Below, piece after piece: positions 36,598-49,140 of a stretch of 64,000 nt of DNA; within the stretch, counting starts at the first letter, position 1, and each line of letters begins with the position of its first letter. The stretch is from Clitoria ternatea. Lineage: Eukaryota; Streptophyta; Magnoliopsida; Fabales; Fabaceae. Made by a program: the position numbers and the translations under genes. The notes below the pieces were generated by a model. That model had not been told where the DNA came from, did not search any database, and saw only the letters and a program-made list of their open reading frames with translations. The stretch spans positions 232,832,242-232,896,241 of the forward strand of contig CM075670.1 in the NCBI GenBank assembly GCA_037962975.1, in the 5' to 3' direction.

Positions 36598-37690
36598 GAA
36601 TCCCAAAATAATAAAATTGTTTTCCCTCATCATGATTTTGATCAAACAAGTAAGCAGGATGAAGAGTCCGATGAACCTTCCCTTGAATTACTAAGGCTAC
36701 TAGATCAGGAACTTAAAGAAATTTCTCCCCATCTAGAAATCGTCGAAGTCATAAATTTGGGGAGTGAAGAAAACAAACAAGAACTCAAGATTGACACCTC
36801 TTCAAATAGTAAACATAGGAGGAAATTAATAGAATTGTTGGTTGAATTCAGTGATGTGTTTGCTTGGTTGTATCAGAATATGCCGAGATTAGATAACTGC
36901 ATCATTAAGCACAAGTTGCCATTAAAACCCGGTTGCATCCCCATAAAGCAGAAGTTGAGAAGGATGAAGCCAAAAATGCTCTTGAAAATTAAAGAAGAGA
37001 TAACCAAACAATTGGATGTTGGGTTCTTGACTGTCTCTAAATACCCTGAATAGGTGGCCAACATTGTTCCAGTCCCGAAGAAGGATGGGAAGGTACAAAT
37101 GTATATTGATTACTGGGATTTGAATAGAGCTAGCCCAAAGGATGACTTTCCATTACCACATATTGATGTTCTTATTGAAAATACGGCCCAACATTCCATT
37201 TTCTCATTCATGGATGGATTTTCTGGGTATAAACAAATCAAGATGGCACCCGAAGACATGGAAAAACTACTTTCATTACTTTGTGGGGAACCTTCTGTTA
37301 CAAAGTGATGTCTTTTGGGTTAAAAAATGTCGGTGCCACTTACCAAAGAGTGATGGTAACTCTATTTCATGACATGATGCATAAAGAGATAGAGGTTTAT
37401 ATGGATGATATTATTGCCAAATCGAAATTCGAAGAAGGTCACTTGATTGACCTACAAAAGCTCTTTGAACGCCTGAGAAAATTCAAACTCAGATTGAATC
37501 CGGCTAAGTGCACTTTTGGGGCCAGCTCTGGAAAGTTGCTTGGGTTCATTATCAGTGAGAAAGGAATCGAAGTGGATCCTGATAAAGTAAAGGCCATAGT
37601 GGAAATCCTGTTCCTAGTACAGAAGAAAAAGTCCGTGCGTTCTTAGGAAGGTTGAATTACATATCCCGTTTTATATCTCAATTAACGACT
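36598..37690 (+). pseudogene. Reverse transcriptase of the Ogre-like element
   Basis: Starting from the acceptor, the frame shows LLVEFSDVFAW, the RT entry (IKEEITKQLDVGFL), a TAG where tryptophan is expected (37051-37053), then VANIVPVPKKDGK and YIDYWDLNRASPKDDFPLP. After a frameshift near 37290 it continues with MSFGLKNVGATYQRVM and catalytic YMDDIIAKS (37281-37646). A final frameshift near 37620 precedes an SRFISQLT-like end. All RT blocks are recognisable, with one substitution noted in the first: YWD where YRD is usual. Confidence 0.88.
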
Positions 37691-37732
37691 ATATGTAAAT
37701 CAATCTTTAAGTTACTATGTAAGAATTAACCG

Positions 37733-38568
37733 ATGCAGTGGAATGATGAATGTCAAGAAGCTTTTGATAAGATAAAGCAATACCTGCAAAACCTACCTAT
37801 CTTGGTCCCACCAACTCCAAGAAGACCTCTTCTTTTGTACTTAATCGTGCTAAACGAGTCCATGGGATCAGTACTGGGGCAATATGATGAATCCAGAAAG
37901 AAAGAACATACCATTTACTATCTAAGCAAGAAGTTTACAGAATGTGAAGCCAGATATTCAGATGTGAAACGAACTTATTGTGCGCTAGCATGGGCAGCCC
38001 ACCATTTGCGGCAATATATGTTATGTCACACTACTTGGTTGATATCTAAGATGGATCCCATCAAATACATCTTTGAAAAACAGCCTTAACTGGGAGAATA
38101 GCCCGGTGGCAAGTTCTTTTGATTGAATATGATATTGTTCATGTCACTCAAAAGGCTATAAAAGGAAATGCCTTGGTAGATTACTTAGCCCATCATCCCC
38201 TAAAAGGCTACCAACCAATGTCATTCGAATTTCCTGATGAAAATATTATGATGCTGTCAGAAGAGAAAGATTGTCCTGATGAAACTTTGACTTTGATGTT
38301 TGATGGAGTATCAAATGGATTATGGCATGGTATTGGAGCTATTCTAATCTCACCAGATGATAAGCTTTTCCCATTCACTGTTAGACTTTGCTTTGATTGC
38401 ACCAATAATATTGTAGAATATGAAGCTTATGTTTTAGGAATTCAGGCGGCACTTGAAGCAAGGGTGAAATCTCTACAAATATATAGAGATTCCGCCTTGG
38501 TGATTCATCAATTGAAAGAAGAATAGGGTACTAGAGACGAAAAATTAATTCCTTATCAAGCTCACATC
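37733..38568 (+). pseudogene. Two RNase H domains of the Ogre-like element
   Basis: The first domain (37733-38089) follows RT with WNDECQEAFDKIKQYL and YYLSKKFTECEARY. The second (38119-38526) starts after a frameshift and reads LTLMFDGVSNGLWHGIGAIL, NNIVEYEAYVLGIQAAL and YRDSALVIHQL, the archaeal-type RNase H that marks the Tat branch. A TAG at 38524-38526 sits where tryptophan is expected. Confidence 0.85.
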
Positions 38569-39995
38569 ATGGAACTAATCAAAGGGTTTGATGAAGTCTC
38601 TTTCCATCATATTCCTTGGGATGATAACCGGTTAGCTGATGCTTTGGCCACGTTAGCTTCCATGTTCAACGTAAGTAGGGAATGTGACATGCCCCTCATC
38701 GAGATTAAAAGACTTCTTGAACTTGCATATTGCCATGTGATAGAAGAAGAACCCGATGGGAAGCATGGTTTCATGACATCAAAAATTACATTCAAAATCA
38801 AGAATATCCCCCTGGTGTTTCAGAAAATGATAAAAGAACCCTCAGGCGCCTAACCATGAATTTCTTTATGACTGGGAATACACTTTATAAGAGGAATTAT
38901 GATTCTGTTCTCCTCTGTTGCATTGACGCAATGGAAGCTAACAAAATCATGAAGGATATTCATGAAGGACCTTTCGAAACACATGCAAGTGGGCATTCAA
39001 TGGCAAGAAAAATTCTCAGAGCTGGATATTATTGGATGACGATGGAAAATGATTATCATAACTATACCAAGAAATGTCACAAGTGTCAAACCTATGCAGA
39101 CAACATTCATGCACCACCATCTTCTCTGCATGTTCTAACTATGCCTTGGCCTTTTGCTATGTGGGGCATAGATGTTATTGGTCCCATTGAACCAAAAGCA
39201 TTAAATGGGCATTGTTTTATTCTTGTGGCCATTGATTACTTCACTAAGTAGGTAGAAGCAGCTTCATATGCCAACGTGACAAAAAATGTTGTGGTCAAAT
39301 TCATCAAGAGAAAATTGATTTGTAGATATGGTTTGCCAAGTCAGATCATCACTGATAATGGCATGAACCTGAATAATAAAATAATGGATGAACTATATGA
39401 AGAGTTTAAAATCAAACATCTCAATTCATCTCCATACAAACCCAAGATTAATGAAGCAGTGGAAGCTGCTAACAAAAACATAAAGAAAATCACACAAAAG
39501 ATGGTTGAAACCTACAAAGACTGGAGTGGGTTGCTTCCTTTTGCTTTATATGGGTATCGTACCTCTGTACGAACTTCGACAAGGGAAACACTCTTCTCAT
39601 TGGCGTATGGTATGGAAGTTGTTTTACCAACAAAAGTGGAAATTCTGTCTTTAAAAGTAATCATGGATGCCAAATTAGAAGAAGCTGAATAGGTTCAGAC
39701 CCGGTATGATCAACTAAATTTAATGACGAGAAAATGTTAACTGCTCTCTATCATGGACAGTTATACCAAAAGTGTATGAAGAAGGAATACGAAAAAAGTG
39801 CGACCTCATCAATTTCATGAAGGTATTTTGGTACTAAAAAAGATCTTGCCAAATCAAAATGATCATCGAGGCAAATAGAGGCTAAATTATGAAGGACCAT
39901 TCATCATAAAGAAAGCCTTTTCTGGATGAGCTTTGATTGGTGAGGAGTTATCTTTCCCAGTCAATTCAGATGTAGTCAAGAAGTATTGTGCTTGA
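38569..39995 (+). pseudogene. Integrase of the Ogre-like element
   Basis: The tether (38569-38853) leads, by a frameshift, to the zinc-binding block (HASGHSMARKILRAGYYW, CHKCQTYADNIH) and core start (MWGIDVIGPIEP) in 38730-39251. A TAG replaces tryptophan in FTK-W-VEA at 39249-39251. The core continues with the second aspartate in IITDNGMNLNN and a glutamate-containing block, KINEAVEAANKNIKK (39276-39692). Past further stops the C-terminal domain is readable to VKKYCA and a stop at 39993-39995. Confidence 0.87.
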
Positions 39996-41577
39996 GAATA
40001 CTCTAAAAGGATAGGGTAGTCTTTATGTCCTCCAAAAATTTGGATTGAAATTATGATGTAAACCTGTAATTTTCCCAAGTAAATATATGGAATTCTCGAT
40101 TTTAGTTCTAATCTTTATTTTGTTAGCATGCATTTTGTGAAAATATGTTCTTTAAACCATGAAAAGCATATTTTCAGTCTCAAACAAGCTTGATACTTTC
40201 TAATTACACAGACCTTGGTAATCAAAGATATTCCGCTCTGCCATGAGTAATAATGAGTCCCACAAGGATTATGGGTGTCACCTGGGGAAACAAGATCATT
40301 AACCTTTGGTGAACTGGTCTGAACCGGGGTCTAGGATCCGGTGTGGGACCAGCCACAAGAAGATAGGTGTTTTTAGGGTGTGCACATCGGAACAGTGAGT
40401 ATCTGGTGTATTAATCCGGTCTCTCAGTGGGAGATGCCAGCCTTGTTGTCCTGGAGATCCTTCACACCAATGTTTCGCGTTGCAGGGGGGAGAAAGGTGG
40501 TGCCACCTACGAAGATTCTCCGACGCTCAAGTTAGAAGAGTGTAAGAACTCAGTGAATGCTCAAGCGATGTAATAGTAAAGCGTAAGTTAGAACAACGTT
40601 ACCTTGCATGTGTATTGAAATGAGCTATTTATAGTTGTACGTGAGAAAATAAGTCGTTGGATACAGGTGGGTCCCCTAGCTCTGATAGCGTGTACATTAT
40701 GTCAATCAGGGTGGCTCAACACTCAGAATGTGTCAGGAGGGTAGGTCAATTATCAGAGTACGATCCTATAGGAAGAAGAGAGGATAATCACCTTTTCGCA
40801 TAATCTGCTGACACATCCACTTGCTTTATGAGGCCATTGACGTGACATATTTTGCTATATACAGTATCTTCGCTGATAAGTTATTAGGGGCTCTTATCTT
40901 GCTGTGACTGAGAAGCCAACAGTTATATAAATGTTCTGTGAAAATGAACAATGATCCGTTATAGAGACAATAAGTGGGGCGGTCGTGAGATGAGAACGGA
41001 AGGCCAGACATCGGATATCCAGTGTGGTAATGTTGAACCAGGACACCGGTTTTCCTTATATGAGGTCACTCTGACGTCACAAGATTGGGGGCCGGTATCC
41101 AGACCGGATCATTTGGTTTTCCACTTGATTATTTTTCATGCAGGATTAAGGCATGCCGCCCAATTTCTTTTCTCATAGTTCTCAAAGGATTCAAGATGTG
41201 GTCAAACCTGTTACAAGAAAGTCAGCCAAAGATTATTCTCATATTTTCTCCAGCTGATAGGCTATAACAAGGACAAATGTTCCCCATAAAGAGTCAAGAT
41301 CAATAGTTTTAGTCCATCAGCTAACCTCAGTAAAGGTGATTTACTAGGATATAAAAAGGGAATCTTTGTATTCACTCGAAACCCTCAGTGAGTCATATGA
41401 CTAAAAAGTCAGTCTCTTTTAAATCTCAGTCCTTCAAAAGTCTCAACCTCAAGAACATGCTCTTCTTGAGTACAAATTTTAAATTTCATACCATTCAATT
41501 TCCTCTTGCAATAATCGAACATATATCCTTCATCGGAAGTCACAGTGTCAGAGACATTTCCCCTAGGTCTTGCTTCA
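39996..41577 (+). other. 3' noncoding region of the Ogre-like element
   Basis: No gene is supported. At about 40250-41390 the sequence is less AT-rich than its surroundings (GGTCTGAACCGGGG, CTCCGACGCTCAAG motifs, and TATTTATAG near 40628). It may be an unrelated non-autonomous insertion, but I could not find its ends. Confidence 0.4.
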
Positions 41578-42265
41578 TGTCCAAGCCTTGGGCACCCATT
41601 CCTAAGCTATGTTGTCCAGTCAAAACATGGCAGGGCAATTCCCGTGTCATTTATTTTTATTCAAAAGCTTCAGGTACCCATTCCTAAGCTATGTTGTCCA
41701 ATCAAAACATGCCAAGGCAATCCCCATGTCATTTATTTTTATTCAAAAGCTTCAGGTGCCCATTCCTAAGCTATGTTGTCCAGTCAAAACATGTCGGGGC
41801 AATCCCCATGTCATTTATTTTTCTTCAAAAGCTTCAGGTACCCATTCTTAGGCTACATCGTTTGATCAAAACATGTCGGGGCAACCCTCTGCATCATTAA
41901 TTTTTCTTCAAAAGCTTCAGGTACCTATTCCTAGGCTACGTCGTCTGATCAAAACATGTCAGGGCAACCCCCTGCGTCATTAATTTTTCTTCAAAAGCTT
42001 CAGGTATCCATTCCTAGGCTATGTTGTCTGATCAAAACATGTAGGGGTAACCCCCTGCGTGATTAGTTTTCTTCAGAGCTTCAGGTACCCATTTCTAGGC
42101 TATGTCGTCTGATTGAAACATGTCGGGGCAACCCCCTGCATCATTAATTTTTCTTCAGAGCTTCAAGTACCCATTCCTAGGCTATGTCGTCTGATCCAAA
42201 ACATGTCGGAGCAATCCCCTGTGTCATTTATTTTCTTTCAAAGCTTCAAGTACCCATCCCTTTGC
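41578..42265 (+). repeat. 82-bp tandem repeat array before the Ogre 3' LTR
   Basis: About eight units of 81-83 bp. Each contains CTTCAGGTACCCATTCCTA, then a GTCAAAACATG segment and a CATTTATTTTT tail. The anchor CTTCA(G/A)GTA recurs at 41668, 41750, 41832, 41915, 41998, 42079, 42161 and 42244. Arrays in the 3' untranslated region are common in Ogre elements. Overlapping short frames here are repeat artefacts. Confidence 0.88.
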
Positions 42266-43327
42266 TGTTCATTTTCAAGGGCAAATATTAGGGCAATACC
42301 TCTAAATTGTCATTTTCTATCGAAAGCCTCGAGTACATACCTTAGGCAACTTAATCCCCAATAAAAACATCAGATATATTCCTAAATTTTTAAAACCTCA
42401 AATAGCATTCTATCCCCAAAGGAGAGTCTGAAGTATCACCTCAAATGTCCTATCAAAGCCTGCGGAAACACCGTTTGGTTATTTACTCCTTGCCAAAAGC
42501 TTCCAATACCATCTTTAAATTGTTTATTGTCAAAGTTCCTTCAACTTATTGGGGATTCAGTTTATTTTTGTGAGAAGCCACCAAATTTCCTTGAATTCTT
42601 AACGGTGTTCACGTCTTTACTTTATTTTCACATCAATAATATGAGAGTTGTGAACACCTATTTTTGTCCAGATAAATTAAAAAATAAAATAAAATTTTTT
42701 CAAAAAAAATAATATTAAAAAATTGCATAGTGACCGTTGAGAATAGTAACTTCTCCATTTCTATAAATACTCAATCTCTTCTCATTTCCTACCACACTTC
42801 TCCTGTCATCAACTTTCTTTCATAATTTTCCTCAAGTAATGGCCAATGGGTGTCGAAGCTAGGAGGAAAGAATAAGAGAGGGAAACCGATGTTTGGTGAC
42901 TACCTTCTTACTCCTTGTAGCATGGGTAGTAGTTTACCTTTATTGGGTATTTTATTTATAGACACATGTGTAATAAATAATTTATGTTTCCATATGAGTA
43001 AGTGATTACTCATTTGTATTCAAAACATTTAAAAAAATTAAAAGAAAATTAAAAGAAATAATAAATAAAAAGGCCCAAAAAAAATTAAATCAGAAAAAAA
43101 ATGAAAATGGGCAAAAAAGGGTCAAAAAAATCAAAATGAGCCAAAAAATAAAAATGGGCAAAAGAATCCAAAAAAACCAAAAATCAGAAAAAAGAAAAGA
43201 GGTTTCGGTGGTTTATTGAGGTGGACCCAGTTTGGTTGGATAATTGGAAAAAATTAAGGAAATTGACATCAAATTTGGACAAATTAAAAAAATAGCAAAG
43301 TGATGTCATTTTATGAGGAATCCAAGG

Positions 43328-46300
43328 TGTGACATCCTTGGTCCTTTTACATTTATTTTTATTCATTCGATTAAATTTTACAATAAATTTTTCACGATCA
43401 ACAATAATAATTAAGTCTTGATTCAAAATAATGTTTATGTTTCACTAAACATATTTAAAATAGTAAACAGTCTTAATTAAATCAAACAATCAAAGTAAAA
43501 AGGAAGAAACTAGTTAAATAGAATAAAAAGAGGGAAAATGGAATCAGGGGCCTCTCGCTTGAGCGAGCCCCATCTCGCTTAAGTGAAACTTTCAACTTTC
43601 GCTTGAGCGAGATAACCATTCGCTTGAGCGACGTCCATGTCCCATTCCCAGGCGACCCATGGTCACGCTTGAGCGAAATCCCTTACATTTCCAGTATCTA
43701 GTTCGCTTGAGCGAGATTGTCTCGCTTGAGCAAAACAGATCCAGAGACATTAATAACTCAACTCGCTTGAGCGGAATGTTTAAATAACCAACCCGCTCCA
43801 GTGAAAACACTCTAGTGTCTACAATCCCTCCTTCGCTTGAGCGAGTCACATTCGCTCAAGTGAAATTACTCCAGTACCTAATTTCAACTTATTCGCTTGG
43901 GCGAGCTTTTATTCGCTTGAGCGAATTAATCATGAAATCAATTCCCCTGATTCCAGCTTGAGCGAAATTCAATACGCTCGGGCTAAAAACGTCCAGTAGC
44001 CCTCCCCTGTTACAGCAAACCCCTCTCGCTTAAGAAGAAATCCTTTCCGCTTGGGCGAGTACAACACAGTGGCTATTTCCTCTATCTCTCGCTCAAGCGA
44101 GATTGAATCCGCTTGAGCGAAACTACTCCAGTGGCTACAGAACCCTGTCGCTTGAGCGATAATCTATTTCGCTCAAGCGAATTATGCAGCTTATGCGCAG
44201 GAATATGAGGTACTTACACAAACTAGCTTATCTAAACATTCACATGCACCATTTAGCTTAATTTACTCATTTAAATACGTCCAAACATGCAATTAGAGTT
44301 GAGTTTAATTGAACATACACTTCACTTCTAACTTCACTCCCCTAAATACATACCAATTATCAAGGAACTAAACAATTCATACCATTTGCATCATTCATGA
44401 CTCGTAATGATACACAAAGCCTATTTATAATAGTTTCTTATTCACACCCACTATTGGCTCTATGCCAATGTACCTCAAATTCATAAAATCAGCATTGTTC
44501 ACATTGACATCACCAACACATTACTCTATCATTATGAATTCATATCTTCATCATATGATGCATCAATTCTAGCCCACTATTTAACACAATCATTCTCACT
44601 CATTTGATTCATACCATACTTAACCAGTCACGCATAGAAAACAAGTATGTACAGTATATATAAATTACAACACACATTACACACATAATTCATTTCCTAA
44701 TTCCATTAGCTTCTTGGCATCAATTCTCCGCTTGACGCATCTCTGGGGCTTCAACCTCTTCCCTGTCACTGGTTACTAAAATTAAAGAAACAACAGCAAG
44801 GGTGAGTGTTTGGTATCATAATTAATATAGAATGGCAATTCAATAACAAGATACATATTCACAAGTTTTAGTTTGTACTATTTATCTTACCTCTTGTCCT
44901 CAATTTCCATTTACCAGTCAAGAATTCAATTCCAGTTCTTTTATCCCCAATTTGCCAATCACAATTAACAATTATCATAGAACACATTCATATTATCATA
45001 CAATGCTAACAATGCATCGATTAGCACAACTGACTCTCATATCAATTCGACGCCTAGTATCCAGATACTAAAAGGATCGGCCTTCAGCTGGGGGTCCTAC
45101 TTGACACCCCGTGAACCCTGCTTGGTCCACCGAGTCCTACTTGACTCTCCACCTCAACCACTGGGTCCTACTTGACCACTGGGTAGCTCAACTGGGCATA
45201 AACACCACGGGAGCCAGAAACGAGGGGCTGCACATACCCTCGGCCATCTTACACCACATAATCACACATGTATATTCATATTTCACATATCATACTGCAA
45301 GTGGCCAGCAACAAAACGCATACTCATCAATTGGGCGACCTACTTGTCAAGCCCGTCATCACAATGCCACTATACTCAACAACTCATCACCATTCAATTC
45401 ACATTGTGCTCATAATCATCACAAATCATACACAACTTCCATTCATACATATACAATTATCATTACTTATATATTCTCATTAGTTTCGTATTTAATTCAC
45501 TTACTCAATTTAATTACATTTACCTATTCTAATTAATTACAACCGGAACACCCCCTTACCTTGATTCCGAGCTCCGACGACTCGTTCTTGATGAGATTGG
45601 CATTCTCTCGACGCTATGTCCAACGTTCCACGTCCGAAATCAACACCCATTTCACTGATCGATCCTCCGACGACTGTTTCGTTACCTACGGAGGTCGAAA
45701 CGCAAAGCCCGTCAACGTTAAATCACTCTCATTACTCTAAAAGCCATTTTCAAGCTTCTACGCACTAGAGGAATAGGAAACGAAAGCTCACTCCTCCATG
45801 CACGACCATTTGGTTTAACGGAGAAAATGAAAGAGATGCGAAAACTTAATTTAAAGGACTCATTGGACTCACCTCGAGGCTACGGTCTCAAAAACGTAGT
45901 TATCTCGAAGTTTCGGCGTGAAATGATCTTCCTCTTAGAGCATGCAGCTACGGCAATGGTGAGGAGAAAGAAGATGTGCACGCTCGTGAAAGTGAGGAAG
46001 AAGAAGAAGTGAAATTAAGATTTTAATACCCAAGGGCAATTTGGTCATTTCTTATTTCAATTACATTTTCTTTTAAAAGTTTTAATTAAAACTTTTTACT
46101 TTTACCTTTCACTCTTCACCTTTTACCCCATTGTAACTTCAAATTTTTACCTTCTTTTAATTATTCATCATTTAACCTTTTATAATTAATCAATTAAATA
46201 AATTTATTTATTTCCACAACATTTAATTATTTGTAATCACATTTTTAATAATAATAATTTCTCAAAAATCCCAATAAATTCAATTGGGTAATTATTAATA

Positions 46301-46344
46301 TTTTTTGCCAATTACAACTTTTCTAAAATATTAAGGATGTTACA
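43328..46344 (-). repeat. 3' LTR of the Tekay-like element
   Basis: Plus-strand termini are TGTGACATCC and GGATGTTACA. An array of about 20 dyads of the TCGCTTGAGCGA type fills 43555-44190. A minus-strand TATATATA box lies near 44655-44662, so the array would be downstream of transcription start, in the transcribed R-U5 part. Plus-strand frames at 45111-45536 and 45827-46012 also occur in the other LTR and are not supported as genes. Confidence 0.95.
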
Positions 46345-46358
46345 TCCACCCCCCTAAA
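46345..46358 (-). promoter_or_regulatory. Polypurine tract of the Tekay-like element
   Basis: The minus strand reads TTTAGGGGGGTGGA immediately before the LTR start TGTAACATCC. Confidence 0.8.
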
Positions 46359-46388
46359 AAGGGATTTCGTCCCCGAAATCAACGTACC

Positions 46389-46724
46389 TTATTGAAAAGG
46401 ATCGGGGTACAACCGCCTCATGTCTGATTCCAACTCCCATGTATAAGTTACTCCATTTATATTCTGCCACTTCACTTTTACCAATGGTACTTTTTTGTTT
46501 CTCAATCGTTTAGCTTGATATTCTTCAATACAAATAGGTGCCACCTCTACAGTCAAATCTTCCTTCAGCTCAATAGAATCTTCAGGTACAATCATGGAGT
46601 CACAAGGAATGTACGCTCGAAGTTGTGACACATGAAACACATTGTGAATATTAGTTAACGATTGGGGAAGATCCAATCGGTAAGCAACATCACCAATTCT
46701 CTCCAGAATCTGATATAGTCCAAT
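46389..46724 (-). pseudogene. Integrase tail with chromodomain-like end
   Basis: After a TAA at 46725-46727 the frame continues with LTNIHNVFHVSQLRAYIP and ends in a chromodomain-like segment (ICIEEYQAKRLRNKKVPLVK, TYTWELESDMRRLYP). In chromoviruses this C-terminal module is thought to steer integration toward particular chromatin. Confidence 0.82.
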
Positions 46725-46727
46725 TTA

Positions 46728-47468
46728 CCGCGGGTTAAGCTTATGGTTCTTCAGTACCCGGCCTACACCTTTGGTAGGTGAAACCTTTAGGAACACCCAA
46801 TCTCCCACTTGAAACTCAAGTGGCCTATGACAATTGTCATAGTAACTCTTCTGACGGTCTTGTGCAATTTTCATCTTTTCACAAATCATTATCACCTGAT
46901 CATTCATTTCCTGAATTAACTCAGGTCCCAAATGGATTGCATCTTTATCTTCATTCCAACACAAAGGTGTACGACACCGTCTTCCGTATAAAGCTTCATA
47001 AGGAGCCATTCCAGTGCTACTATGATAGCTGTTATTATAAGCAAATTCCACTAATGGTAGGTATCTCTCCTATGAGCCACCTTGCTCCAGTACACAAGCC
47101 CTGAGCATATCTTCCAAGGTCTGGATTGTACGTTCAGACTGGCCATCAGTCTGAGGATGATAAGCAGAACTCAACCTCAGTTCAGTACCTAATTCCTGTT
47201 GTAAACTTCCCCAGAATCTGGAAGTAAACCGAGGATCACGATCTGAAATAATACTCGCAGGTACACCATGTAATCTTATAATTTCTGCAATGTATAATCT
47301 AGCCAACCTGTCCAATGACCATTTCATGTTCATAGCTAAGAAGTGAGCACTCTTTGTCAGCCTATCCACAATTACCCATATTGCATTACAACCAGAACAG
47401 GTACGGGGTAACCCGGATACGAAATCCATAGTAATGCTTTCCCATTTCCACATTGGAATCTCCGGAGG
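46728..47468 (-). pseudogene. Integrase core of the Tekay-like element
   Basis: Core motifs: MDFVSGLPRTCSGCNAIWVI with the first aspartate, IISDRDPRFTSRFW with the second, and YHPQTDGQSERTIQTLEDML with the glutamate (47070-47453). The later core and GPY-type domain follow at 46725-47051 (FAYNNSYHSSTGMAPYEALY, VGDWVFLKVSP). A TAG at 47070-47072 stands where tryptophan is expected in GGS-W-E. All three catalytic acidic residues are preserved. Confidence 0.93.
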
Positions 47469-47471
47469 TTA

Positions 47472-48242
47472 AAGTAGACCTGGGGGTCTCTGGTGTTTGA
47501 CCTTACACTTCTGACATATCACACAAGATCTTACATACTCTATGATTGCTTGTTTCATGCCTGGCCACCAGAACTCTCTCTTCAAATCATGGTACATTTT
47601 TGTAACACCAGGATGAATGCTAAAAGAACTTTTATGGGCTTCAGCTAACACGGTCTGCCTAAAGTCACCTTTTGTAGGCACTACAACTCGGTTTCTGAAT
47701 CTCCAAATTCCATCAGTACCTTTGATTAGCCCCATATCTTTTCCTCTTGCTTGGGTATCGAGCAATTCTAGTAACTCTTCGTCTTCCTCTTGAGCCACAG
47801 CTAAAGATTCTAAGAATTCATTAGAGATCTTCAGCATCCCAATTATCATTTGATTCAGAGCTTGCACAGCAACCCCAATGTTCATATCGCGAAAGTCTTC
47901 TAACAATTCTTGCTCTTTGCCCATCAAGAAAGCTGCATGTAATACTTTTCTACTTAAAGCGTCGGCCACAACATTTGTTTTTCCAGGATGGTACTTCAAT
48001 TCAAAATCGTAATCCTTTAGGTATTCCACCCATCTCCTTTGTCTCATGTTTAGCTCTTTCTGATCGAATAAGTATTTCAAGCTTTTGTGGTCACTAAATA
48101 CCACAAAACGAGAACCATATAAATAATGACGCCAGATTTTTAATACAAATACCACTGCTGCAAGCTCTAAATTGTGGGTAGGGTAATTCTGCTCGTGGGG
48201 TCTCAATTGCGTTGAAGCATAGGCAATCACTCTGTCATTCTA
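47472..48242 (-). pseudogene. RNase H and integrase zinc domain of the Tekay-like element
   Basis: RNase H motifs FSDHKSLKYLFDQKELNMRQ and YHPGKTNVVADALSRK are followed by the H-H-C-C zinc region (HPGVTKMYHDLKREFWWPGM, CVICQKCK). The frame is closed upstream by TAG at 48240-48242 (from CAG) and downstream by TAA at 47469-47471 (from CAA or CAG). Confidence 0.92.
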
Positions 48243-49140
48243 CATCAATACACATCCTAAACCAAACTTAGATGTGTCACAATATACCACAAATTATTTT
48301 GTCATATCTGGTAATGCAAGCACAGGTGCAATAGTTAAACACTGCTTCAGAGTTTGAAAACTCAATTCACACTTATCTGACCATACAAATGGGTTATCCT
48401 TTCTTGTCAATCGAGTTAAAGGAAGAGCAATACGAGAAAATCCTTCAATAAAACGGCGATAGTAACCAGCCAATCCAAGGAAACTCCTAATCTCCGTCAC
48501 TGATTTAGGTCTCTCCCAGCCCATAACTGCTTTAATTTTGGATGGATCAACAGATACTCCATCCCTGGAAATTACATGGCCCAAGAATTGCACACTTCCT
48601 TCCCAGAAATCACATTTAGACAGCTTGGCATATAGCCCTTTCTCCCACAATATCTGTAAAACAATTCGAAGATGTTGTGCATGTTCTTCAATGGACTTTG
48701 AATACACCAATATATCATCGATGAATACAACCACAAATTTATCCAAGTAAGGTTGGAAGATCCTATTCATGTAATCCATGAAGATAACAGGAGCATTTGT
48801 CACTCCAAAGGGCATTACAACATACTCAAAGTGTCCATATCGAGTCCGGAACGCCGTCTTGGGAATATCTTCCGATTTCACTCTTATTTAATGATATCCA
48901 GACCTAAAGTCAATCTTGGAAAATACCTCAGTGCCTCTCAACTGATCCAACAGATCATCGATTCGTGGTAAAGGGTATTTGTTTTTAATTGTCAACTTAT
49001 TCAGCTGCCGATAATCGATACACATTCACATACTGCCATCCTTCTTTTTCACCAACAATACCGGAGTGCCCCAAGGTGAAGCACTCGGTCGGATAAACCC
49101 CTTTTCTAACAGCTCATTCACTTGCTTCTTCACTTCAGTC
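48243..49140 (-). pseudogene. Reverse transcriptase of the Tekay-like element
   Basis: RT blocks run from VNELLEKGFIRPSASPWGTP and VLLVKKKDGS at about 49030-49140, through CIDYRQLN-like sequence, to TRYGHFEYVVMPFGVTNAP and catalytic VVFIDDILVYS, then LGHVISRDGVSVDPSKIKAV and SFLGLAGYYRRFIEGFS. Stops at 49026-49028 (CGA to TGA), 48888-48890 (CAA to TAA) and 48294-48296 (CAA to TAA) interrupt it; all three are single transitions. Confidence 0.92.

Noticed and set aside
41388..42364. Overlapping 60-100 codon plus-strand frames
   Set aside because: They arise from the 82-bp tandem repeat; each unit resets the same peptide.
43555..44190. Dyad array considered as a CRISPR array
   Set aside because: The copies are short, imperfect, in both orientations and irregularly spaced in a plant LTR; there are no uniform repeats or spacers and no cas genes.
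45111..46012. Plus-strand frames of 141 and 61 codons, repeated at 52822-53723
   Set aside because: They lie antisense inside both LTRs of one element; the duplication reflects LTR identity, not coding constraint.
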